From the NCBI GenBank assembly GCA_964432715.1, contig CAYSOW010000101.1, positions 1 through 7,006 of the forward strand: a DNA stretch of 7,006 nucleotides, read 5' to 3'. Shown here piece after piece: positions 1 through 5,684 of this stretch. Position 1 is the stretch's first letter, and each line of letters begins with the position of its first letter. Below the pieces are notes generated by a model. The model had not been told where the DNA came from. It was given only the letters and a program-made list of their open reading frames with translations, and did no database searches. The stretch is from Phocaeicola_A sp964432715. GTDB lineage: Bacteria; Bacteroidota; Bacteroidia; Bacteroidales; Bacteroidaceae. Made by a program: the position numbers and the translations under genes.

Positions 1-115
1 CCCTCCCCCAAAACGCAAACAACCATTAAAAACCAGCTTCAAAAGAAAAATTTTTAAACCATTGAACCCCCAAAGTATAATGAATTTTAAATCTAGGAAG
101 TTTTTGGAACAAATA
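1..115. other. Upstream intergenic DNA, no gene seen
   Basis: This AT-rich, C-tract-containing stretch has no ORF of useful length on either strand and no tRNA-like or clear terminator structure. It contains an AAAAATTTTT palindrome near position 50 with a weak surrounding TTCAA/TTGAA inverted repeat, which is too weak to call a terminator. It probably lies between the preceding transcription unit and the fimbrial promoter. Confidence 0.6.
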
Positions 116-147
116 TTTGTTTGTCAAAAAATATTTGCGTTCCTTTG
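116..147 (+). promoter_or_regulatory. Bacteroidetes-type promoter of the fimbrial operon
   Basis: TTTG at 116-119 is followed by a 20-nt spacer and TTCCTTTG at 140-147. This matches the Bacteroidetes -33 TTTG / -7 TAnnTTTG consensus except that the second base of the -7 box is T instead of A. A second TTTG at 120-123 is less well spaced. The promoter before the fourth lipoprotein gene has the same geometry and the same -7 deviation. Transcription would start around 152-155, giving a 5' UTR of about 210 nt. Confidence 0.7.
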
Positions 148-364
148 CTAGACAAAAACGAAGAGACCATCTGCCGAAAGGCAGCAGCTAAACGAAAATG
201 AGCGACACACTCATCAACGCGAAGACTATTAGACCTTGAACAACTGAACTAGAGCACCGAGCACTCACATCGCATTTTCACTACTCCCTCTAGCACACGC
301 TGCCAACCGTCTAACGTAATAAGGTAAGAAGATTTAAATTAATAGATCTCTAAATATTACAACT
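148..364 (+). promoter_or_regulatory. Structured 5' leader, copy A
   Basis: This long untranslated leader is shared in diverged form with the region before the fourth lipoprotein gene. Shared elements in order: CAAAAACGAA (153-162); a small hairpin with a GAAA tetraloop, CTGCC-GAAA-GGCAG (171-184); GACACACTCAT (204-214), which forms a hairpin with the preceding ATGAG (199-203); and a strongly conserved block at 231-288 in which CTAGAG (249-254) can pair with CTCTAG (288-293). After the conserved part the sequence becomes very AT-rich up to the start codon and shows no Shine-Dalgarno, as is common for strongly translated Bacteroides genes. The length and conservation suggest post-transcriptional or activator-dependent control, but the mechanism is not visible. 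A 13-codon ORF (199-240) lies inside it. Confidence 0.65.
231..288 (+). repeat. Conserved leader block, direct repeat copy A
   Basis: The first 37 nt (231-267) match 5516-5552 with a single difference (C258 versus A5543). The remainder, ending in CACTACTCCC, matches with small insertions. This is the longest near-identical non-coding stretch shared by the two leaders, lying in direct orientation about 5.3 kb apart. Confidence 0.85.
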
Positions 365-2329
365 ATGAAACTAAATGGATTTATTTGGGGAGCATTAGCA
401 TGCACATTATTAATGCCTGCTTGCTCTAATGACGACGACATCACCGGTGCAGGCGCAATCGATGAAACTACTGATGGTAACCTTTACCTGAACGTGAAGA
501 TTAAAAACGCTTCTGATTTAACTCGTTCCGCAGAAACATTCTTCGAGTATGGTACAGAAGCCGAGCAAGCCGTATCCAACGGTAACTTCTACTTCTACGA
601 CCAATTCGGTAACTACATGACCAACGCATTGTCATGGAATGGTATTAAAGACGGCAAATTAACCGGAAACAAAGCCGCTGACTATCCCGACGGAACTGCT
701 GGTAAGAGCGACAATATTGAGTTTAATTCAGAGACCATCGTTAGCTTGGCAGCCAAGAAAGACAGCTACCCTGCTTACGTAGTAACTGTATTGAACGTAC
801 CTAGCAATGCCAAAATCCCTTCAACATTGGCTGACTGGAAAGACGACATGGCAGGTGCTTCTAACAGCTTCAAAGGTATCAGAACCAATGGTGATGATCA
901 CAACTTTATCATGAGTACCTCTTCTTATGAAGCTGCCGACATGACAAGCGCAGAGAAGAAGAACGGATGGTTCTTTGTTACCAAGCTGACTTCAGACAAC
1001 TTCTTCAAGACTGAAGATGAGGCTAAGAACGCTGAAGACGGTAAGAAAGTCAACATCTACGTAGAGCGTTTGGCTGCCAAGGTAAGAGTTAGCATTTCTT
1101 CTAGCTTGACACCGGTATCCGGTCAGACAAATGTCTTTGCTTTGGGTGAGCAAGGTACTACCGAAGTAGACGTTCAGGGTGCTGAAACCGGTAAAGATCG
1201 TATCTATATCAAGCTGTTGGGCTGGGGCGTAAGTGCCACTACCAAAGACTCTCGTTTAGTGAAGACGATTCAGTCTACATCAACTTGGACGAATGCTACC
1301 ACTTCTCTCTACTTCGACTGGAACGATCCTAACAACCATCGTAGTTACTGGGGTGAGTCTTACAACTATGGTTTAGGTACTCAGGGTGAGAATACAGACG
1401 TTGAATATCCGAAACTCTATGAGCAACCTTCAGAGACCGTTAAAGGTTATACTCAGAAGGGTGGTTACCTGACTTATCTGGCTTCCGGTCAGTTGGTTCG
1501 TAACTTCACTGATGATAACGTTGCTTACTGTCCTGAGAATACCAATACTGCTGACATTCTTCAGAAACACATGCCTTCTGCTGCTACCTTCGTAGTAATC
1601 AAAGCACAGGCCGTACATGAGGATGGTACTCCGTTCGAGAATCTGGTACGTTACAACAACGTGGTTTACACCGAGGAGAACTTTAAGTCATTCGCATTGG
1701 CTAGCCTTTACACTGCAGGCTTGGCTCAGGTGAAAGATACAGATGCTGAAGGTAAAGATATCTTGCGTCAGTTGAAGGCTAGTGAAGTAGAGGTTGTTGA
1801 CAACTCTTACTTGAACGGTCGTGTTGATGTTCAGTTGACAACAGAGGCTAAATCATTGTCTTTCAGTAATGGTGGTGAGACTACAGTTACTGCTGATGAA
1901 GTCAATAAGACTTTGTCAAGCTTTACGCTCAATAACACTGCCAATAAGTATAAGAGTGGTTTGATGTACTACTATGTAGTGGTAAGACACTTGAGAGGTG
2001 CAGCTACCCCCGATACTACTCCTGACACGGATAAGATTCCTGAAGGTTTCTACGGCGTTGTTCGTAACCACTGCTATGACATTACCATCAACAAGTTGGC
2101 TAACTTAGGTTATGGTATCACCAATGCAGGTAAACCTGGTGATAATGGCGATGAGAAGAAGAATGACCCGGATGATCCTGATAATACGAAGGATCCGGAT
2201 GATCCTGACGATCCCGACTACCCCGGTGAGCCTATCATTCCGGTTGATGAAGACTTAGATGCATACTTTATTGGTGCAAACATCAATATCCTCTCTTGGA
2301 GAACCGTATCTCAGACGGTAGCGCTCTAA
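365..2329 (+). CDS. Mfa1-family major fimbrillin lipoprotein
   Basis: Probable structural (stalk) subunit of a type V fimbria on the outer membrane surface. The 654-residue product starts with a lipoprotein signal peptide, lipobox MPAC with Cys20, followed by SNDDD, an acidic run like the Bacteroidetes surface-export signal. A Thr-Arg site (T53-R54-S55) lies where Arg-specific proteases trim Mfa1/FimA-type pilins before strand-exchange polymerisation. The C-terminal part has the family pattern: GFYGVVRNHCYDITINK, then LGYGI, a linker, and a final strand with INILSWRTVSQTVAL, the likely donor strand. An unusual Asp-Pro-rich linker (about residues 600-623) precedes that strand. The ATG at 365 follows an AT-rich leader without a Shine-Dalgarno; the signal peptide supports this start. 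Codon use (AAC, TTC, GGT, TAC, TTG) looks more biased than in the genes downstream, suggesting high expression. It is first in the operon, 46 nt before the anchor gene. The family call is firm; the role as the major subunit is inferred. Confidence 0.88.
   Translation: MKLNGFIWGALACTLLMPACSNDDDITGAGAIDETTDGNLYLNVKIKNASDLTRSAETFFEYGTEAEQAVSNGNFYFYDQFGNYMTNALSWNGIKDGKLTGNKAADYPDGTAGKSDNIEFNSETIVSLAAKKDSYPAYVVTVLNVPSNAKIPSTLADWKDDMAGASNSFKGIRTNGDDHNFIMSTSSYEAADMTSAEKKNGWFFVTKLTSDNFFKTEDEAKNAEDGKKVNIYVERLAAKVRVSISSSLTPVSGQTNVFALGEQGTTEVDVQGAETGKDRIYIKLLGWGVSATTKDSRLVKTIQSTSTWTNATTSLYFDWNDPNNHRSYWGESYNYGLGTQGENTDVEYPKLYEQPSETVKGYTQKGGYLTYLASGQLVRNFTDDNVAYCPENTNTADILQKHMPSAATFVVIKAQAVHEDGTPFENLVRYNNVVYTEENFKSFALASLYTAGLAQVKDTDAEGKDILRQLKASEVEVVDNSYLNGRVDVQLTTEAKSLSFSNGGETTVTADEVNKTLSSFTLNNTANKYKSGLMYYYVVVRHLRGAATPDTTPDTDKIPEGFYGVVRNHCYDITINKLANLGYGITNAGKPGDNGDEKKNDPDDPDNTKDPDDPDDPDYPGEPIIPVDEDLDAYFIGANINILSWRTVSQTVAL
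2162..2233 (+). repeat. Asp-Pro repeat linker within the fimbrillin
   Basis: In-frame codons 600-623 encode an imperfect DP/DDP repeat (NDPDDPDN, then KDPDDPDDPD) followed by YPGEP. The DNA repeats GGATGATCCTGA with small changes. It separates the main fimbrillin fold from the last beta strand. A flexible acidic or calcium-binding spacer is possible; the codon-level repetition could allow length changes by slippage. Confidence 0.8.
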
Positions 2330-2375
2330 CGAGCTTTTCATAAAGAACATTACTTTTCATCACAACTGTGTGTAT

Positions 2376-3407
2376 ATGGGAAGATCGAAGAATATCATAT
2401 CATGGGTGACTGGCTGTATAGCCAGTCTCCTTATGGTATCTTGCAACGCGTTCACCCAGGGTGAGGACGGCGATTGCAACGAACCAATCATCCAGCCTAC
2501 CGAAGAGACTGAGTACCTCGTCTCCTTCCGTTATGACTGGAACTTGAAGAGTGCCGATGCCTTCGCACAGGAGGTGAAGCAAGTGACACTCTATCTGATT
2601 GCTTCCGATGGAACCGTTGCTTGGAAAGGTACGGAACGTGGTGAAGCGCTCGCTGAAGAAGGATTCGTAATGAAGGTGGACGTGGAGCCCGGTCAGTATG
2701 ACCTCTTGGCTTGGTGTACCACGAACGATCTGGATGGCTTCACACTGGGCGACGGTGTGCGCCAGGAACAGCTGACTTGTACGCTTCGTCGGAGCACCAA
2801 TGAGCTCGGTGAGGCGGTGATTGATCAGGACCTTGACGACCTCTACTATGGTCATCGCACCTCCGTAGTCTTCCGTGACGAACCGGGCGTGCAGACCGAG
2901 GAGCTGCCGCTGATGAAGGATACCAACCGCGTGCGCGTATCTCTGCAACATGCGTCGGGCGAGGCCATCGACGAGAATCAATTTAAGATTACCATTACTG
3001 CCGCCGACGGTGGTATGGACTATGAGAATAACTTGGTGGACGACCAGCTGCTTACTTACAACCCCTGGCACATGTCAGCGGGTACGGCGGAAGTGGCCGA
3101 CCAGTCTGCCACCGGCATCAATGTCTGGCTGGCTGAGTTCCATATTGGCCGACTGGTGAAGGGCGACGATGTGCGCATCACCGTGGTCAATCAGGAGACA
3201 GGCGAGACGGTCTTCTCCGTGCCTCTCATCGATTATGCCCTCTTGATGAAAGGGTATGAACGGGCGGACATGGACGACCAGGAGTACCTCGACCGTCAGG
3301 ACGAGTATAACTTGACTTTCTTCCTGGACAACAACAACCGCTGGATTAGTACCTCTATCCTCATCAACTCTTGGAGATTGGTATTGGTGGACGGACAACT
3401 TAAGTAG
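2376..3407 (+). CDS. Mfa2/FimB-family fimbrial anchor lipoprotein
   Basis: Likely outer-membrane anchor and length-limiting subunit of the fimbria encoded by the preceding gene. From the ATG at 2376 it has 343 residues; an in-frame GTG at 2370 is the alternative start, and neither has an obvious Shine-Dalgarno. The signal peptide ends in MVSC with Cys23, and a second Cys lies at residue 34. The family signature follows: YLVSFRYDWN (about 47-56), then QEVKQVTLYLIASDG, a mixed-strand segment with EPGQYDLLAWC, and a C-terminal part with LTFFLDNNNRW and ILINSWRLVLVDG. These match the FimB/Mfa2 pattern, whose usual length is about 300-350 residues. Unlike its neighbours it has no Thr-Arg trimming site in the first 70 residues, fitting an uncleaved anchor that stays lipid-bound. 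It is 46 nt downstream of the fimbrillin gene and 11 nt before the next gene, so almost certainly co-transcribed. Confidence 0.88.
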   Translation: MGRSKNIISWVTGCIASLLMVSCNAFTQGEDGDCNEPIIQPTEETEYLVSFRYDWNLKSADAFAQEVKQVTLYLIASDGTVAWKGTERGEALAEEGFVMKVDVEPGQYDLLAWCTTNDLDGFTLGDGVRQEQLTCTLRRSTNELGEAVIDQDLDDLYYGHRTSVVFRDEPGVQTEELPLMKDTNRVRVSLQHASGEAIDENQFKITITAADGGMDYENNLVDDQLLTYNPWHMSAGTAEVADQSATGINVWLAEFHIGRLVKGDDVRITVVNQETGETVFSVPLIDYALLMKGYERADMDDQEYLDRQDEYNLTFFLDNNNRWISTSILINSWRLVLVDGQLK

Positions 3408-3411
3408 GAGG
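3405..3411 (+). promoter_or_regulatory. Shine-Dalgarno overlapping the anchor gene stop
   Basis: TAGGAGG contains the TAG stop of the anchor gene and a good Shine-Dalgarno, 7 nt before a GTG start at 3419. It supports the GTG as the true start of the next gene and suggests translational coupling. The other genes in this window rely on weaker or absent Shine-Dalgarno sequences. Confidence 0.7.
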
Positions 3412-3418
3412 ACAAGAC

Positions 3419-4717
3419 GTGAAAAAGATTTGGATACATAGGCATGTGAAAGACTTCACCGCGATGGTGGGCGGCTTCCTTTGGCTGCTCGCTGTGGCGA
3501 TGACAGGCTGCAACTCTTCTGATGTCGACGATGCTCTGGACGAGGTTTCGGTGGGTGCTGATTCCATTCGCGTCAGCCTGCAACTTCGCCTCGGGGATAG
3601 TACCGGTACCAGAGCATCTTCTTTCGAAGATGAGGCGGGAACAGGCATCGAAAACTATATCGATCCAAGCCGCTTGCGTATTTTGTTCTTTAACACCAAT
3701 GGCGTTCTTCAGGGGATCTACCGGATGAGGCTGAATATCGAAACGGTGGAGCAGTCGCCGTACGACCCGGAACTCTACTATGTAGTGGGTAAGTTGGTCA
3801 GTGTCCATCCGGATGCTCCTTTGATTAACAATTGCGCCATGAGAGTGGTGGTGGAGGCTAACTGGTCGGATGAGGCNNNNNNNNNNNNNNNNNNNNNNNN
3901 NNNNNNNNNNNNNNNNNNNNNNNNNNNNNNNNNNNNNNNNNNNNNNNNNNNNNNNNNNNNNNNNNNNNNNNNNNNNGATCCTATCCCGATGTATGGTGTG
4001 AAGTATTTCAGTAACCTGACCTTTGCCAAGGGTAACTTGATTTACCAGCTGGGTACCATTGATGTGCTTCGTTCGGTAGTGAAGATTACAGTACGTGGCG
4101 CGGAAGGTATAGATTTGACGGATGTGAAGCTGACCAATACGTATCGTTACGGCTTCTCGGCTCCGCTCGGCATCTATGACAATATGCCCTCTGCCATGGC
4201 GTTGTCTTATATGAATGTTCCGATGTATAACTCGCTGATGGTTCCCGCTACCATTGTGAAGGATTATCCCTTTACCTATGATGAGGAGAGCAAGACGTGG
4301 GTGGCTTATGTACATGAGTATAACAATGTGAATACACTGAAAGGATCGAGAGTACAATCGGCTGATCACTTTGATACTTCAAGAACCAATTATTTTACAG
4401 ACCGTGTGAAGGCCGCCGTGGATGCCGACCAGCATGATGGTTTGGGTCACTTGGTGAACTATGGTAAATGGAACACGGATGAAGAGGCGCGAATCTCGCT
4501 GAAGATGATCACTAAAACGACCGTTAACGGCAATGAGGTGACCACTACTTCCAGCACGAAGTATTTGCGCTTCAAAGATTATGATGACCCCAATGATGCG
4601 ACTGCTTGGGACTTGATGCGTAACACGCATTATGATTTCACCGTGGAGAAGGGTAAATTCTCTTACGTGGTGGTTCCTTGGGACAAGCAGACCGCAGGAG
4701 ATATTACATTTGAATAA
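3419..4717 (+). CDS. Fimbrillin-like minor-subunit lipoprotein (interrupted by assembly gap)
   Basis: Probable accessory or tip subunit of the same fimbria. The GTG start is supported by the strong Shine-Dalgarno just upstream and gives a long signal peptide with lipobox MTGC, Cys31, followed by NSSDVDD. The mature N-terminus has IRVSLQLRLGDSTGTRASS, with a Thr-Arg site at T64-R65, then LRILFFNTNGVL, a strand pattern typical of minor fimbrillins in Bacteroides fim/mfa-like loci. After the gap come DPIPMYGVKYF and RSVVKITVRGAEGIDL, both common in this group, and the C-terminus has LMRNTHYDFTVEKG followed by VVVPWDKQTAGDITFE, a fimbrillin-style final strand. A run of 100 Ns covers about residues 153-186. 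The frame is the same on both sides, so the gene is probably intact, but the true length is unknown. It ends the operon, followed by a terminator about 120 nt downstream. The exact subfamily and position in the fibre are not determined. Confidence 0.8.
   Translation: MKKIWIHRHVKDFTAMVGGFLWLLAVAMTGCNSSDVDDALDEVSVGADSIRVSLQLRLGDSTGTRASSFEDEAGTGIENYIDPSRLRILFFNTNGVLQGIYRMRLNIETVEQSPYDPELYYVVGKLVSVHPDAPLINNCAMRVVVEANWSDEXXXXXXXXXXXXXXXXXXXXXXXXXXXXXXXXXXDPIPMYGVKYFSNLTFAKGNLIYQLGTIDVLRSVVKITVRGAEGIDLTDVKLTNTYRYGFSAPLGIYDNMPSAMALSYMNVPMYNSLMVPATIVKDYPFTYDEESKTWVAYVHEYNNVNTLKGSRVQSADHFDTSRTNYFTDRVKAAVDADQHDGLGHLVNYGKWNTDEEARISLKMITKTTVNGNEVTTTSSTKYLRFKDYDDPNDATAWDLMRNTHYDFTVEKGKFSYVVVPWDKQTAGDITFE
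3877..3976. other. Assembly gap (100 N)
   Basis: Exactly 100 undetermined bases interrupt the third gene. A run of exactly 100 is the usual placeholder for a gap of unknown size, so distances across it, and the length of the encoded protein, should not be trusted. Confidence 0.99.
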
Positions 4718-4768
4718 TGACACTCATCAGCATCGATATAACACGCTTTGACGTGATTGGATGATCTA

Positions 4769-4784
4769 TTGCTGCATGCAGCAA
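4769..4784. repeat. Perfect 16-nt palindrome in the 3' UTR
   Basis: TTGCTGCATGCAGCAA is a perfect inverted repeat without a spacer. It lies about 50 nt after the third gene's stop and upstream of the terminator. A second small inverted repeat, CAATTT-cccgat-AAATTG, follows at 4803-4820. It could be a dimeric protein-binding site or a 3' UTR stem; function unknown. Confidence 0.6.
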
Positions 4785-4836
4785 GAAGCAATGATGTAAC
4801 TTCAATTTCCCGATAAATTGCGTGAATGAGTGTTTG

Positions 4837-4889
4837 ATCAGTTGTTGTCGTTCGGTTCGTGAGAATCGGCGGCGGCAACTGATTTTTTT
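4837..4889 (+). terminator. Intrinsic terminator of the fimbrial operon
   Basis: ATCAGTTG (4837-4844) pairs with CAACTGAT (4876-4883). The stem continues inward through TTGTCG and CGGCGG with G-U pairs, for about 14 bp, and is followed by a run of T (4883-4889). Its 3' arm shares the 13-mer CGGCGGCGGCAAC with the terminator at 5266-5319. It is placed to end the three-gene transcript. Confidence 0.88.
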
Positions 4890-4955
4890 GTTCTGATGCG
4901 TCGGCTCCCGGAAATCTTAAATCAAGTTAAATCGAAAAATTTTAAGGTAAAATAA

Positions 4956-4987
4956 TTTGTCAAAAAGAAAGCGCTGTTGTACTTTTG
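4956..4987 (+). promoter_or_regulatory. Perfect Bacteroidetes promoter of the intergenic RNA
   Basis: TTTG at 4956-4959, a 20-nt spacer and TACTTTTG at 4980-4987 match the consensus at every defined position. It is a better match than either fimbrial promoter. It lies downstream of a terminator and 700 nt before the next credible ORF, with two terminators in between, so its product is most likely a short non-coding RNA. Confidence 0.8.
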
Positions 4988-4992
4988 CGACC

Positions 4993-5259
4993 GTAAAAAG
5001 CACGAATGCGCTATCCATCTCAGGGTAGTAAATAATCTAGACCACCATTTTGTTGTTTATCGGTTGACAATGCACCTGTAACCATTGCCGATAGGATAGA
5101 CACGTCTCTATATGCAACAGAGATTAACTTATGACAGGCCGAGTGAAGTCCTGCCTTTTGCTGATTCTGCGTCGCTCCGCCTCCGTGTGGAGCGTTCGCA
5201 GACAGCAGCACCCCGTCGAAAATTCAAACACGAGTTAGCTTCCCGTAAGCTATTTTTTT
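4993..5259 (+). ncRNA. Structured small RNA candidate, about 270 nt
   Basis: This unit is bounded by a perfect consensus promoter and an intrinsic terminator and has no convincing ORF. Possible helices by eye: CTATCC (5011-5016) with GGATAG (5094-5099), enclosing TATCGG (5058-5063) with CCGATA (5088-5093) and CAATG (5068-5072) with CATTG (5083-5087); TCTCT (5105-5109) with AGAGA (5119-5123); CAGG (5135-5138) with CCTG (5150-5153); and a long hairpin of TGCTG (5159-5163), CTGCG (5167-5171) and CGCTCC (5173-5178) with GGAGCG (5189-5194), CGCAG (5197-5201) and CAGCA (5203-5207). Such a density of helices supports a real RNA. The family is not identified: its own promoter plus 3' terminator recalls the Bacteroidales-1 motif (a proposed 6S-like RNA), but I cannot confirm a match. 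It does not show tmRNA, RNase P or SRP RNA hallmarks. The 5' end is estimated from the promoter. Confidence 0.65.
5236..5259 (+). terminator. Terminator of the small RNA
   Basis: TAGCTT (5236-5241) and AAGCTA (5247-5252) form a perfect 6-bp stem around a CCCGT loop, followed directly by seven T (5253-5259). It defines the likely 3' end of the RNA unit. Confidence 0.8.
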
Positions 5260-5265
5260 GGGGTC

Positions 5266-5319
5266 GGTACGTTGCTGTCGTCGGTGTTTTCCCTCCCGGC
5301 GGCGGCAACGACCTTTTTT
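5266..5319 (+). terminator. Second, stronger intrinsic terminator
   Basis: A 15-bp stem (5270-5284 with 5296-5310), including several G-U pairs, is extended by GGT/ACC across one bulged A and followed by TTTTTT. It comes 7 nt after the first terminator and probably acts as a back-up, insulating the next fimbrial promoter from read-through. Its arms resemble the operon terminator at 4837-4889. Confidence 0.85.
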
Positions 5320-5393
5320 ATGTGAAATTTATTTGCTTTTCAGCGCCGAAAGTGTAATACATATTAAAAATGGGAAGATTCCGGAAGATTTGC

Positions 5394-5424
5394 TTGTTTG
5401 TAAAGATTTATTTGTGTTTCTTTG
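5394..5424 (+). promoter_or_regulatory. Promoter of the fourth lipoprotein gene
   Basis: The -7 box TTTCTTTG (5417-5424) lies 20 nt after TTG (5394-5396) and 16 nt after TTTG (5397-5400). This is the same doubled TTG-TTTG arrangement, spacing and T-for-A change in the -7 box as in the promoter at 116-147. The two promoters look like copies. The expected start is about 5430, giving a leader of about 255 nt. Confidence 0.65.
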
Positions 5425-5684
5425 TGGTTGCAAAAACGAAATGAACGAATGCCGAAAGGCAGTGTAAACTAAACTGTTTGAGCTTGACACACTCATTCAA
5501 CACGGAGACAAAATGAGACCTTGAACAACTGAACTAGAGCACAGAGCACTCAATTATCGCATTTTTCACTACTCCCACCTCTAGCCAAAGCCGACAACCT
5601 GTCACTGTCGCCTGTTTGCCACATCGCTCCGTAAGAAAAAGCTTAGTTATTTGGATTTAGATGAAATTTTAAAAAGGAATAGCT
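5425..5684 (+). promoter_or_regulatory. Structured 5' leader, copy B
   Basis: This leader repeats the elements of copy A in the same order: CAAAAACGAA (5431-5440); the GAAA-tetraloop hairpin TGCC-GAAA-GGCA (5450-5461); GACACACTCAT (5486-5496) after TTGAG; the long block at 5516-5576; and CTAGAG (5534-5539) with CTCTAG (5579-5584). Between blocks the sequence has diverged and gained bases. After 5585 the similarity fades. The gene start is preceded by AAAGGAA (5673-5679), a weak Shine-Dalgarno about 6 nt before the ATG. Confidence 0.65.
5516..5576 (+). repeat. Conserved leader block, direct repeat copy B
   Basis: Partner of 231-288. The first 37 nt have one mismatch; then ATCGCATTTTTCACTACTCCC repeats with one extra T and a few added bases. 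It is in the same orientation and the same position relative to a fimbrial lipoprotein gene. Confidence 0.85.

Noticed and set aside
100..330. Invertible promoter flanked by inverted repeats
   Set aside because: Many Bacteroides surface loci have these, so I looked for inverted repeats around both fimbrial promoters. Only short stems within the leaders were found, none flanking the promoters.
2400..3071. 223-codon ORF on the - strand
   Set aside because: It lies fully opposite the Mfa2-like anchor gene, whose sense frame is well supported. It shows no motif and no promoter.
3296..4369. 357-codon ORF on the - strand
   Set aside because: It crosses the N gap and lies antisense to two genes; its length is inflated by the undetermined bases.
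5159..5207. SRP RNA, tmRNA or RNase P RNA
   Set aside because: The hairpins are strong, but the conserved signatures of these RNAs (SRP apical loop bases, the tRNA-like end of tmRNA, the RNase P core) are not present.
5112..5357. 81-codon ORF on the + strand inside the intergenic region
   Set aside because: It reads through two strong intrinsic terminators and the small RNA hairpins, has an Arg- and Ser-rich composition typical of translated structured RNA, and has no good ribosome binding site.
5258..5467. 69-codon ORF on the + strand over the second terminator and promoter
   Set aside because: It overlaps the terminator stem, the promoter and the conserved leader hairpin, and has no recognisable protein pattern.
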